The notes beneath the pieces are model-generated. The model saw only the letters and a program-made list of their open reading frames with translations, was not told the DNA's origin and ran no database searches. A DNA stretch of 64,000 bases from an uncultured Pseudomonadales bacterium. Its GTDB lineage: Bacteria > Pseudomonadota > Gammaproteobacteria > Pseudomonadales > Porticoccaceae. This document shows positions 46,061 through 55,344 of the stretch, one piece after another (positions within the stretch are counted from its first letter, which is position 1; each line of letters opens with the position of its first letter). Both the position numbers and the translations under genes were made by a program. The stretch covers positions 1 through 64,000 of the forward strand of contig CALSSA010000002.1 of the NCBI GenBank assembly GCA_943788875.1, given 5' to 3'.

Positions 46061-47236
46061 ATGAAAAGTAATCGAGAGCTGGGCATTGTTGTCTATGGCG
46101 CCACAGGTTTTACTGGCCGTTTGGTCGCCGAATACCTGAATAATCAGTATGGCGTCAATGGAGAGGTAGTCTGGGCCATGGCGGGTCGCAGTCTGAGCAA
46201 GTTGGAGCAGGTTCGCGATGAAATGGGTATCTCTGCCGATGTGCCACTGGTGGTTGCCGACTCCTCTGACCTGGATTCGATTAATGCCATGGTTGAGCGC
46301 ACCGCGGTGGTCTGCACCACGGTTGGGCCCTATCAGCTGTATGGCAATGAGCTGGTCGCCGCCTGTGCCGCGGCTGGTACCGACTATGTGGACCTCTGTG
46401 GCGAGCCGGGCTGGATGCATAAAATGATTGGTGCTCACAGCGCAGCGGCCGAGGCCAGTGGTGCCCGTATTGTATTTTCCTGTGGCTTTGATTCGATTCC
46501 CTTCGATCTTGGCGTACTGTTTTTGCAGCAGACTGCAGAGCAGAAATTAGGTAGCACAGTGCCTCGTGTTAGAGGGCGTGTACGGGCTATGAAAGGTACT
46601 TTTTCTGGCGGTACTCTGGCCAGTTTCCGCACCACTATGGCGGCGGCAGCCAAGGATCCTGAGCTTATTAATGTACTGCGCAACCCATTCTCTCTAACCC
46701 CTGGTTTTTCTGGGGCTGAGCAGCCCAGGGGCGATAAACCTGTGTTTGATGAGGTGTTGCAGAGCTGGATCGCGCCCTTTGTGATGGCCAGCATCAATAC
46801 CAAAAATATTCATCGCTCGAACCAACTGATGGGCCATCGTTATGGCACAGACTTTGTCTATGACGAGATGATGGTCACTGGACCAGGCGATAAGGGAGAG
46901 GCTATTGCCAATCATATTGCCAACGATAACTCCATGGCTGAAGACCAGACTCAGCCCGGCGAAGGCCCCAGCACAGAAGAACGCGAAAACGGCATGTACG
47001 ATGTGCTGTTTGTAGGCGAGGCCAGTGATGGTCAGCTGGTTAAAGTCAGTGTCCAGGGTGATAAGGATCCCGGCTATGGCTCTACCTCAAAGATGATAGC
47101 CGAGAGCGCTATCTGTCTGCTGAAGAACCCAGAGGCGGCCAGTGGTGGAATCTGGACACCGGCGCCAGCGATGGGCTCATTGCTGATTGAGCGTGTGCAG
47201 GCTAATGCAGGCCTAACATTTACTGTTGAAGACTGA
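46061..47236 (+). CDS. Saccharopine-dehydrogenase-like / trans-acting enoyl reductase family protein
   Basis: The 391-residue protein starts at ATG 46061, after an AAAGAGA ribosome-binding site. It has an N-terminal Rossmann motif GIVVYGATGFTGRLVAEYL and the segment TVGPYQLYGNELVAACAAAGTDYVDLCGE near 85-113. This pattern is shared by saccharopine-dehydrogenase-like proteins and the trans-acting enoyl reductases of mycobacterial lipid synthesis. The lysine pathway role is unlikely, since the neighbours are unrelated. Possibly a lipid oxidoreductase. Confidence 0.88.
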   Translation: MKSNRELGIVVYGATGFTGRLVAEYLNNQYGVNGEVVWAMAGRSLSKLEQVRDEMGISADVPLVVADSSDLDSINAMVERTAVVCTTVGPYQLYGNELVAACAAAGTDYVDLCGEPGWMHKMIGAHSAAAEASGARIVFSCGFDSIPFDLGVLFLQQTAEQKLGSTVPRVRGRVRAMKGTFSGGTLASFRTTMAAAAKDPELINVLRNPFSLTPGFSGAEQPRGDKPVFDEVLQSWIAPFVMASINTKNIHRSNQLMGHRYGTDFVYDEMMVTGPGDKGEAIANHIANDNSMAEDQTQPGEGPSTEERENGMYDVLFVGEASDGQLVKVSVQGDKDPGYGSTSKMIAESAICLLKNPEAASGGIWTPAPAMGSLLIERVQANAGLTFTVED

Positions 47237-47257
47237 TCTAAAGCTGAGGCGATTTTG

Positions 47258-49297
47258 ATGATCAATAAACCCGGACGTTCTCTAGCCATATTGGCGGTAC
47301 TATTCTCTAGTGCCGCAATGGCTAATATTGATGAAATTGTCACTGTTGCCACCAGAGCAGAGGCCGATTTGCAGCAGGTAATTGGCAGTGTCTCTGTGGT
47401 GGATGAGGAGGCGCTGGAGTTAGTTTCCCACGCCCATGTGCAGCAGGCGCTATCAAGAGTTGCCGGGGTTAATCTGCACCGCGGCAATGGTCAGGAATAT
47501 CTCCCCGCAGTGCGCTCACCGGTTCTAACCGGTGCCGGTGGCTGTGGTGGTTTTCTGATGCAGGAGGATGGTATTCCTCTGCGTGCGGCTGGGTTCTGTA
47601 ATATTAATGAACTGTTTGAAGCCAATACTGAAATAGCTCAGCGTATTGAGGTATTGCGCGGTACAGGCACAGTGCTCCATGGTTCCAATGCCATGCACGG
47701 GGTGGTTAATATAGTCACCCCTGAAATTTCTGAACAGAGCAGTCTGGGGCTAGAGGTTGGCGCCAATGACTATGGTAGAGTCAAGTTTAAGTCTGGTACC
47801 GAAACTCTGGGTATTGCGGCTAGCTTTACCCGCGACGGTGGCTTCCGCGATGAGTCGGGATTTGACCAGCAAAAAATGTCACTGCGTCATCGCTATAAAA
47901 CTGATGATCTGCAGATTGACTCTGGTCTGACAGTCACCAATCTCAATCAGGAAACGGCGGGCTTTATCGAGGGTCTGGATGCCTATAAAGATAACTCTCT
48001 GGTGAAGCAAAATCTTAATCCAGAGGCCTATCGCGATGTGCGTTCTGCCCGGGCCTGGTCGCGTATCAGCAAGTCAGAGCAGAATTATCAGCTGATTGTA
48101 ACGCCCTATATTCGCTACAGCCAAATGGATTTTTTGCAGCATTTTCTGCCCGGTGATCCGCTGGAAGAGAATGGCCAAAAAAGTCTGGGTGTGCAGGTGG
48201 GTTATTACCGCACTCTAGTTCAGGGTATCAATGTTATCGCCGGTTTTGATGCCGAGATTACCGATGCCTATCTAGAGCAGTCTCAGGATGGGCCCACCAT
48301 GGGTTCAGCATTTTTGCAGGAGACCATTCCCCAGGGTCAGCACTACGATTATTCGGTTGATGCCAGCATGGCTGCGCCATTTATGCATCTGGACTGGACG
48401 GTCAATGATCAGCTATCCCTGAGTGGAGGGCTGCGCTTTGAAACCATGCGCTATGACTACAGCAATAAAATGCTGACCGGACGCACCAAGGCCGATGGCA
48501 CTGCATGTGGCCGCGGTGGCTGTCGCTACAGTCGTCCCGCCAGTGGCAAAAATGAGTTTAATAACTGGTCTTCCAATCTGGGAGCCCAGCTTAGGATGAG
48601 TGATAGTCACAGTGCATTTATCCGCCTGGCTCGCGGCTTTAGAGCTCCCCAGGCCACCGAGCTCTATCGCCTGCAGCGCGCCCAGCAGATCACCGACCTG
48701 GACTCGGAGAGTATCGATAGTCTGGAGATAGGCGTCAAAGGCAATACCGACTATCTGAGTTATAAGCTGGCTGCCTATCATATGGAAAAAGACCATGTGA
48801 TATTCCGCGACTCGAGCTTTTTTAATGTTAGCGATGGCGAGACCGAGCACCGGGGTGTTGAGCTGGAGCTGGACTACGAGATCAATGATCAATGGGCATT
48901 GGGTCTCAGTGCTACCCAGGCCCGCCATACTTACCGCAACAGCACCTTGCTGGGTGGTGTGGATATTCGCGATAATGATATAGACACGGCACCAAGGCAC
49001 TTTGGCAGCGTCCGGCTGGCGTTTAAACCCAGCGATCGTCAGAGCCTGGAGTTGGAATGGCAGTCTATGGGCAGCTACTACCTAAACCCGGAGAACCTAT
49101 ATAGTTATGAGGGGCACAATTTACTGCACCTCAGAGCGGGCTGGGCGGTCTCTGAGTCTATGCGTCTGTATGCCAATATCAGCAACCTCACCGATAGGCA
49201 GTATGCCGAGCGCGCCGATTACACCACATTTAGTCAACAGCGCTACTTCCCTGGAACCCCCAGAACAGCCCAGGTTGGCATTCAGTTCAGCTGGTAG
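47258..49297 (+). CDS. TonB-dependent outer membrane receptor
   Basis: The 679-residue protein has a signal peptide (cleaved near AAMA-N), a TonB-box-like segment DEIVTVATRAE, a plug domain (about 40-150, with QRIEVLRGTGTVLHGSNAMHG) and a 22-strand barrel ending with a C-terminal aromatic residue (W). Two cysteine motifs, GGCGGF and GFCN, within the plug may form a disulfide. It imports a large or scarce ligand, such as an iron complex or vitamin. The gene follows the dehydrogenase gene by 21 bases. The ligand cannot be read. Confidence 0.93.
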   Translation: MINKPGRSLAILAVLFSSAAMANIDEIVTVATRAEADLQQVIGSVSVVDEEALELVSHAHVQQALSRVAGVNLHRGNGQEYLPAVRSPVLTGAGGCGGFLMQEDGIPLRAAGFCNINELFEANTEIAQRIEVLRGTGTVLHGSNAMHGVVNIVTPEISEQSSLGLEVGANDYGRVKFKSGTETLGIAASFTRDGGFRDESGFDQQKMSLRHRYKTDDLQIDSGLTVTNLNQETAGFIEGLDAYKDNSLVKQNLNPEAYRDVRSARAWSRISKSEQNYQLIVTPYIRYSQMDFLQHFLPGDPLEENGQKSLGVQVGYYRTLVQGINVIAGFDAEITDAYLEQSQDGPTMGSAFLQETIPQGQHYDYSVDASMAAPFMHLDWTVNDQLSLSGGLRFETMRYDYSNKMLTGRTKADGTACGRGGCRYSRPASGKNEFNNWSSNLGAQLRMSDSHSAFIRLARGFRAPQATELYRLQRAQQITDLDSESIDSLEIGVKGNTDYLSYKLAAYHMEKDHVIFRDSSFFNVSDGETEHRGVELELDYEINDQWALGLSATQARHTYRNSTLLGGVDIRDNDIDTAPRHFGSVRLAFKPSDRQSLELEWQSMGSYYLNPENLYSYEGHNLLHLRAGWAVSESMRLYANISNLTDRQYAERADYTTFSQQRYFPGTPRTAQVGIQFSW

Positions 49298-49447
49298 CGC
49301 AAGGATAAAGTAAACCGGTACAGCGATAATAAACGTACTAGCCCAATTGCAGTGTATTTACAGTGCAGCTTGCATTTGCAGTTACAGGGAAAATCTATAG
49401 GAAAAATTACACCAGGCAAATCACCACCACCAGAGGAGTTGCGCTTT

Positions 49448-50716
49448 ATGGATCTTCACCCGCTAAAAGATTCTCTAATTAATGAGTTGCATAATCGTCC
49501 CTTCCCCGTTGTGGACCTGCCTGCTCAGGTGTCGAGCCTGGTGTTTCTGCATTCCGGTGACCGTCAGGCTGAGTTGGATAAACTTACCGATCTTGCCCAG
49601 TCCCATGGGGTCGATGCTCCATCAGATAATGCCGACTGCTACTATCAGAGTTTTGAACAATTCGATCTGCGCTGGGAATTTCATAATGAATTCTCTACCT
49701 ACACGGCCGTGCGCCGGGGTCAGCCAGATCAGCCTTTTTGTAAGAATGTGTTTTCTCTGTTAGATAATGATTGGGTTGCTAATCTTCAGGGTCAGTTAAT
49801 TGCTGCTAATCATATTGATCTGCGCCCGGCTTCTGATGCGCCAACCACTCGGCAGGATCTTTCTCAGTTATTTAACGATCAGCGACTGGTAGGCAGCAAA
49901 ATTTATGATGGTCTGGCCACAATCTGGACCTCGGTGCAGTCTGAAGACGATGGCTTTATCCGTACCCTGGTGGTGGATGAGGGCCTGGACCCATTTCAGG
50001 CTGGCAGGCTTATTCGCAATTTGCTTGAAATTGCCGCCTATCGCTCCATGACATTGCTGGCACTGCCCACCGCGCGCCTACTAATGCCCGAGGTTCGTCA
50101 TCTCGAACAGCGCCTGGTCAAGACCAATGAAAAATTAAATCAGCTGGTTACCCTAGAGGACGAGCAGGCTCTAATGAACGAGTTGATTGCCGAGGCAACC
50201 CAGCTGGAAAAACTGGTTGCGGACCACAACTTTCGTTTCTCAGCCACCGAGGCTTATTTCAATTTGACCGAAAGCCGATTGGATATGCTGAGAGAGCAGA
50301 AAATGCCGGCGATCAGAACCCTTAAACAGTTTCATGTGCGGCGGTTTATCCCGGCTTTTAATACCTGTATGTCAGTGGTTAAACGCAAAGAAAATTTATC
50401 CAAACGTATTAGCCGCACCAGTGAGTTGCTGCATCTGCGGCTACAGCTGTCTCTTGAGACACAGAATCAGCAGCTGCTGGTATCAATGGATAAGCGCAGC
50501 GAAATACAGCTGCGTTTGCAACAGACCGTGGAGGGCCTGTCGGTGATTGCAATGACCTACTACAGCATGAGCCTGATTGAACTCTTACTTAAGCCTGTGG
50601 TGATTGAAAATTACCTGCCTATCTCGCAGGGCATAGCCCTGGCGGCTATAACACCGGTGGTGTTTCTTGGAGCGGTGATGCTGACATTAAGGATTCGTAA
50701 ACGGCTACACAGTTAG
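49448..50716 (+). CDS. DUF3422 family membrane protein
   Basis: The 422-residue protein (ATG 49448, GAGGAG ribosome-binding site upstream) begins HPLKDSLINELHNRPFP, the DUF3422 signature. The middle (about 225-340) is largely helical and coiled-coil-like, and two hydrophobic helices lie near the C-terminus (about 365-385 and 395-415). It is probably an inner-membrane protein of unknown function. Its stop overlaps the convergent HisA gene by four bases. Confidence 0.88.
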   Translation: MDLHPLKDSLINELHNRPFPVVDLPAQVSSLVFLHSGDRQAELDKLTDLAQSHGVDAPSDNADCYYQSFEQFDLRWEFHNEFSTYTAVRRGQPDQPFCKNVFSLLDNDWVANLQGQLIAANHIDLRPASDAPTTRQDLSQLFNDQRLVGSKIYDGLATIWTSVQSEDDGFIRTLVVDEGLDPFQAGRLIRNLLEIAAYRSMTLLALPTARLLMPEVRHLEQRLVKTNEKLNQLVTLEDEQALMNELIAEATQLEKLVADHNFRFSATEAYFNLTESRLDMLREQKMPAIRTLKQFHVRRFIPAFNTCMSVVKRKENLSKRISRTSELLHLRLQLSLETQNQQLLVSMDKRSEIQLRLQQTVEGLSVIAMTYYSMSLIELLLKPVVIENYLPISQGIALAAITPVVFLGAVMLTLRIRKRLHS

Positions 50717-51474
50717 TCGGCGCGACGATTCCATTGAATACAGTCGTCGAGTCTGACGCCCTGACCACCAAAGATATCCAGGGCGCTGCCGATGGTCAGA
50801 TCCACACTGCCACTGGATAGCGTGTCCACTAGGGCAAGATCATCAAGTGATCTGGCTCCACCAGCATAGGTGCATGGAACTGTACAGCATTCGCCGAGCA
50901 GCTTAACCAGCTCTGTATCAATTCCCGCTTGCAGCCCTTCAACATCCGCTGCGTGAACCAAAAACTCTGCACAGTGGTTTTCCAATGCTGCAATGGTCTG
51001 TGCATTGACCGGGGTACTGGTGATGGTCTGCCAGCGGTCAGTGGCAATCATCCAACCCTGGTCAGTTTTGCGGCAGCTCAGGTCCAGTACCAGGCGCTCT
51101 GCACCTACTTCTGCTTTTATAGCCTCAAGACGGGGCCAAGAAAACTCGCCGTTTTCAAAAAGATAGGAGGTCACAATAATATGTGAAGCACCAGCGGCCA
51201 GATAGCTGGCAGCATTTTCAAGATTGACCCCACCACCAAACTGCAGTCCACTGGGGTATGCAGCAAGTGCTGCAAGCACCTGCGGCTGATTGTTGGGCCC
51301 AAGGGCAATAACATGACCGCCGGTTAGCTGATGTTGCTGGTAGAGTTTGGCGTAGTAGGCGGCATTGTGGGTGCTGACAAAATTGGTATCCGCGCCATCG
51401 TCGGTGAGGCTACCACCGACAATTTGTTTTACCTGACCCTGGTGCAGGTCGATACAGGGACGAAACGCGGTCAC
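50713..51474 (-). CDS. HisA, ProFAR isomerase of the eukaryotic HIS6 type
   Basis: The 253-residue protein is a TIM-barrel isomerase that acts in histidine synthesis. Its motifs FRPCIDLHQGQVKQIVGG, NFVSTHNAAYYAKLY, VIALGPNN, LDLSCRKT, FLVHAADVEG and VDLTIGSALDIFGG match yeast HIS6 and plant HisA far better than the usual bacterial HisA. Such bacterial copies are known but not common. It lies 42 bases downstream of liuE in the same direction and apart from other his genes, so it may be read with the leucine operon. The catalytic aspartates (CIDLH and the DVEGLQAGID region) are kept. Confidence 0.88.
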   Translation of the reverse strand: MTAFRPCIDLHQGQVKQIVGGSLTDDGADTNFVSTHNAAYYAKLYQQHQLTGGHVIALGPNNQPQVLAALAAYPSGLQFGGGVNLENAASYLAAGASHIIVTSYLFENGEFSWPRLEAIKAEVGAERLVLDLSCRKTDQGWMIATDRWQTITSTPVNAQTIAALENHCAEFLVHAADVEGLQAGIDTELVKLLGECCTVPCTYAGGARSLDDLALVDTLSSGSVDLTIGSALDIFGGQGVRLDDCIQWNRRAD

Positions 51475-51516
51475 GGGATTGGCTCCGAATGTGGTTTATC
51501 AGGGCGGCAGTATAAC

Positions 51517-52410
51517 TTACTGCAGTGCGATTCCTACCTTTGAACCATTGGCGCGATTAAGTTTTTGGCTAATAAAATGGCCTGCGGCGATAAGTTTGGG
51601 CAGGTCTACACCATGGTTGATACCCAGGCCATTGAGCATATAGATCAGATCTTCAGTGGCCACATTGCCCGAGGCTCCCTGAGCATAGGGGCAACCACCC
51701 AGGCCGGCAACAGAGCTGTCTACAGTGCTAATGCCCAGCTGCAATGCGATAAGAATATTGGCCAGTGCCTGCCCATAGGTGTCATGGGCATGGATGGCGA
51801 GTTTGTCCGCAGTGATATCTTTTAACAGCCTGTTGAGCAGCGTTTCTATCGAGGCCGGCGTGCCCACGCCTATGGTGTCACCGAGGGAAACTTCATAGCA
51901 GCCCATGGCCAGTAACTGTTGTGCCACCTGGGCAACTGATTCAATATCTACCTCGCCCTCATAGGGGCAGCCAACCACGCAGGAGATATAGCCGCGCACG
52001 GCTAATCCGGCGCTGAGGGCTTCCCTGGCGACGGGTTTAAAGCGCTCAATACTCTCGGCAATCGAACAGTTAATATTTTTTTGGCTAAAGCTTTGCGAGG
52101 TCGCAGCAAAAACTGCCACCTCCTTTACTCCGCACTGCATGGCTCTTTCCAACCCCTGCATATTGGGAGTCAGGGCTGCGTAGGTGGTGGCTGCATCCAC
52201 TGGCAGTTGTTCAAAAACCTTATCGCTACCCGCCATCTGCGGGACCCATTTGGGGCTGACAAAGCTACCTGCCTCAATATAACTTAGACCAGCATTGGTC
52301 AGCTGAGTAATCAGCTCAACCCTGGTCTCTGTATCCAGACTGGTTTTTTCATTTTGCAAACCATCGCGGGGACCTACTTCGACAATTTTTACCGATGGTG
52401 GATAATTCAT
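51517..52410 (-). CDS. liuE: Hydroxymethylglutaryl-CoA lyase
   Basis: The 297-residue protein has the HMG-CoA lyase motifs VEVGPRDGLQNE at the start and GLGGCPYAQGASGNVATED near 235, which holds the catalytic cysteine. It splits HMG-CoA to acetoacetate and acetyl-CoA, the last step of leucine breakdown. Its ATG overlaps the stop of liuD by four bases, which couples their translation. A second family member lies at 61445-62362. Confidence 0.95.
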   Translation of the reverse strand: MNYPPSVKIVEVGPRDGLQNEKTSLDTETRVELITQLTNAGLSYIEAGSFVSPKWVPQMAGSDKVFEQLPVDAATTYAALTPNMQGLERAMQCGVKEVAVFAATSQSFSQKNINCSIAESIERFKPVAREALSAGLAVRGYISCVVGCPYEGEVDIESVAQVAQQLLAMGCYEVSLGDTIGVGTPASIETLLNRLLKDITADKLAIHAHDTYGQALANILIALQLGISTVDSSVAGLGGCPYAQGASGNVATEDLIYMLNGLGINHGVDLPKLIAAGHFISQKLNRANGSKVGIALQ

Positions 52411-54311
52411 TCTGCACTGCCCTCAAAGCTCAATAGTTCGGCCCCACCATCCACCAGATCACCAGCCTGAAAATAGAATTCCGTCACCAGACCATCGCTG
52501 GGCGCCTCAATACTATGCTCCATTTTCATTGCCTCCATCACCAGCAGGGTATCGCCTTTGTGTACCTTGGCACCAACCTCAACCATGGTGCTAACCAGGG
52601 TGCCATTCATAGGCGCGCGCAGGCTGCTGGCGGCACCCTCCTCAGAATCCAGCCCCAAATCCGGGCCAATTTCTGAGCCCTGGAAAAAGCCCTTGGCAGT
52701 AAACAAATCAAAACCGGACTCAGTCACTACCAGCTTGGTGCCGGTCAGATCAGTTTGGCTATCCGGGCTTAGAGACAATTCCTTATTCTGTAATCTGAGT
52801 TGCAGCTGCGACGGCGGCAGCCCCCAGTGATTAACCAGATGCCAGGGAGAGCTGGGCTCGCCGGATTGCTGGGCCCGGGCCTGCGCCTGTTGTTGGCGCA
52901 AGCTATTAATAGCAGCAGCGGCCAGGGGCGCCCCGTAATCAGTATCTGTATCGCGCAGGCGAAATATTTCCTGATGATGCTCTTCGATAAAGCCGGTATC
53001 CACATCGCCATTTTTAAACGCCTGGCTGGTTGCCAGATTGTAGAGAAAACCAATATTAGTGGTCAGCCCGTCAATGCGATAATTGCTGAGAGCCTCTGTT
53101 AACCGCTGCAGAGCGCGATCACGATCCAGATCCCAGACCACCAGCTTGGCAATCATAGGGTCGTAATAAATACTTACCTCATCGCCTTCAACCACACCGG
53201 TGTCCACCCGCACATTGGCATTTTCCAGTGGTGGCCTTAAGATATTGAGACGTCCAGTGGCTGGCAGAAAATCATTTTCGGGATCCTCGGCATAAATCCG
53301 CGCCTCAAAGGCATGGCCATTAATCTGTAACTGTTCCTGGGAGCAGGGCAGGGGTTCACCACTGGCAACCCGCAGCTGCCATTCGACCAGATCCTGACCG
53401 CTGATCATCTCAGTGACCGGATGCTCAACCTGCAGGCGAGTGTTCATCTCCATAAAGTAAAACTGGCCCTGGGCATCCAGCAAAAACTCCACGGTACCGG
53501 CACCCTGATAGTTGATTGCCTGGGCAGCCTTAATTGCCGCCTCACCCATTTTCTGGCGCAGCGCCTCAGACATCCCCGGCGCCGGTGCTTCCTCGATCAC
53601 TTTCTGATGGCGGCGCTGCACAGAGCAGTCCCGTTCAAACAGATACACCCCATTGCCCTGGCTATCGCAAAAAACCTGAATTTCCACATGCCGGGGTTTA
53701 AGCAGATACTTCTCCACCAGCATAATATCGTCATTAAAACTATTGCGAGCCTCGCGTTTGGCTGCCTCCAGAGCCTGATCAAATTCCTCTTCGGTATACA
53801 CAGCGCGCATGCCTTTGCCGCCGCCACCAGCCGCCGCTTTGAGCAGCACCGGATAACCCATATTGTTGGCGGCCTGCAAAATCAGTTCAGGCGACTGATC
53901 CTCACCATGATAACCAGGCACCAGAGGTACACCGGCATCGGCCATAATAGTCTTGGCCGCAGACTTGGAACCCATAGCCAAAATAGACTCAACGGGAGGT
54001 CCAATAAAGACCAGATTATTGGTCTCACACTGGCGACAAAACTCAGCATTTTCCGACAGAAACCCATAGCCTGGATGAATCGCCTCAGCGCCAGTCTCCA
54101 ACGCTGCCTGAATGATGTTATCTCCCAGCAGGTAAGATTCCGTGGAGGGAGAAGGTCCTATAAACACAGACTCATCAGCCATCTGCACATGCAGTGCATT
54201 GCGGTCAGCCTCAGAGTAAACCGCCACAGTGGCAACACCCATGGCCCGCGCAGTCTTAATAATGCGACAGGCAATTTCGCCACGATTGGCAATTAAAATT
54301 TTATCAAACAT
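52407..54311 (-). CDS. liuD: Methylcrotonyl-CoA carboxylase, biotin-carrying subunit
   Basis: The 634-residue protein begins MFDKILIANRGEIACRII and carries a biotin carboxylase domain (about 1-450, with GGGGKGM and the HRRHQKVIEEAPAP-type loop, here VQRRHQKVIEEAPAP) and a C-terminal biotinyl domain with VMEAMKMEH near 598, where lysine is biotinylated. With LiuB it carboxylates methylcrotonyl-CoA. The start at 54311 is chosen because the family begins with M-F-x-K-I-L-I-A-N-R-G; an upstream in-frame codon at 54335 adds 8 residues. Confidence 0.96.
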   Translation of the reverse strand: MFDKILIANRGEIACRIIKTARAMGVATVAVYSEADRNALHVQMADESVFIGPSPSTESYLLGDNIIQAALETGAEAIHPGYGFLSENAEFCRQCETNNLVFIGPPVESILAMGSKSAAKTIMADAGVPLVPGYHGEDQSPELILQAANNMGYPVLLKAAAGGGGKGMRAVYTEEEFDQALEAAKREARNSFNDDIMLVEKYLLKPRHVEIQVFCDSQGNGVYLFERDCSVQRRHQKVIEEAPAPGMSEALRQKMGEAAIKAAQAINYQGAGTVEFLLDAQGQFYFMEMNTRLQVEHPVTEMISGQDLVEWQLRVASGEPLPCSQEQLQINGHAFEARIYAEDPENDFLPATGRLNILRPPLENANVRVDTGVVEGDEVSIYYDPMIAKLVVWDLDRDRALQRLTEALSNYRIDGLTTNIGFLYNLATSQAFKNGDVDTGFIEEHHQEIFRLRDTDTDYGAPLAAAAINSLRQQQAQARAQQSGEPSSPWHLVNHWGLPPSQLQLRLQNKELSLSPDSQTDLTGTKLVVTESGFDLFTAKGFFQGSEIGPDLGLDSEEGAASSLRAPMNGTLVSTMVEVGAKVHKGDTLLVMEAMKMEHSIEAPSDGLVTEFYFQAGDLVDGGAELLSFEGSAE

Positions 54312-54319
54312 AAGCGGCC

Positions 54320-55105
54320 CTAATCTTTTAACCAATGGGGTTTGCGCTTTTGCAAAAAAGCCTGCAAACCCTCCTGACCCTGCGCACTCACCCGAATAGC
54401 AGCAATGGACTCACAGGTAGAATCGATTAGCTGTTGATCAATAGGCTTACCCGCAACATCAAACACCAACTGCTTGGCCGCTATCACCGCCTCAGGCCCA
54501 TTGGCCAGCACAGCCTCAACCAAGCGGTCTACTTCCTGATCAAGCTGCTCAGCATCCACCACCTCATTAACCAAACCCAATTGCAGAGCCCTGTGAGCGT
54601 TGAAGCGCTCGGCAGTCACAAAGTAACGCCGCGCTGCACGCTGCCCAATCGCCGCAATCACATAGGGGCTGATAGTAGCCGGTACCAAGCCAATCTTAAC
54701 TTCACTCAGGCTGAAATTCGCGGCACTGGCAGCCACCGCCATATCACAGCAGCTGACCAGCCCCACAGCCCCACCAAAAGCTGCCCCCTGTACTCGAGCA
54801 ATAGTGGGTTGGGGCATATAATTAAGGGTCTTAAGCATCAGCGCCAATGCACCTGCATCACGAAGATTCTCCTTATAGGAGTAGCTAGCCATACGCTTCA
54901 TCCACCCCAGATCAGCTCCAGCAGAAAAGCTTTTGCCCTCAGAACCCAACACCATAACCCGCACGTTAGGATTACCTGCAACCTCAGCAAATGCCTCAGT
55001 AAGCTGCCCAATAATCTGATCATCAAAAGCATTGTGCCTATCCGGATTATTTAACCTAACCCAAGCAACCCCAAGATCATCAATATCAGTAATTACCCTA
55101 TTCAT
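54320..55105 (-). CDS. liuC: Methylglutaconyl-CoA hydratase
   Basis: The 261-residue crotonase-family protein has the oxyanion loops KSFSAGADLGWM near 65 and ARVQGAAFGGAVGLVSCCDMAVA near 105-127. In the liu pathway it hydrates 3-methylglutaconyl-CoA to HMG-CoA. The ATG at 55105, with GGTGAGG just upstream, is preferred to the GTG 6 bases earlier. It lies 8 bases upstream of liuD. Between it and liuB is a palindromic repeat, so the operon is interrupted by about 240 bases. Confidence 0.93.
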   Translation of the reverse strand: MNRVITDIDDLGVAWVRLNNPDRHNAFDDQIIGQLTEAFAEVAGNPNVRVMVLGSEGKSFSAGADLGWMKRMASYSYKENLRDAGALALMLKTLNYMPQPTIARVQGAAFGGAVGLVSCCDMAVAASAANFSLSEVKIGLVPATISPYVIAAIGQRAARRYFVTAERFNAHRALQLGLVNEVVDAEQLDQEVDRLVEAVLANGPEAVIAAKQLVFDVAGKPIDQQLIDSTCESIAAIRVSAQGQEGLQAFLQKRKPHWLKD

Positions 55106-55145
55106 CCTCACCTTTACCTATATAAAAAAATGCCCAGCCCGAAGG

Positions 55146-55251
55146 CTTGAGTTACTTGTTAAGTGCAGTGACCCTCGTCAGCAGGGATGCTGACGCGGAG
55201 CCTACATGGACGTACTTGCGGCGTGTCACGGCACTTAACAAGAAACTCGAG
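55146..55251. repeat. Palindromic element with conserved twin-hairpin loop (copy 2)
   Basis: Outer arms of 21 bases (55146-55166 and 55231-55251) pair at 19 positions and share nothing with the arms of the element at 4067-4180. The loop, however, has the same plan: a 7-bp stem CGTCAGC/GCTGACG around AGGGAT (55176-55195) and a TAC/GTA hairpin with a 6-base loop (55203-55214). It lies inside the liu operon between liuB and liuC. Confidence 0.85.
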
Positions 55252-55344
55252 TCCGCTGCAACGGATCAGAGATCCTTCGTCGCCTTGCTCCTCAGGATGA
55301 CATCGGGAGGAAGCCTCAGGATGACATCGGGGGGCTTGGGGATT

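Noticed and set aside
53421-54296. Plus-strand open frame of 291 codons
   Set aside because: Antisense to liuD, which carries all biotin carboxylase motifs.
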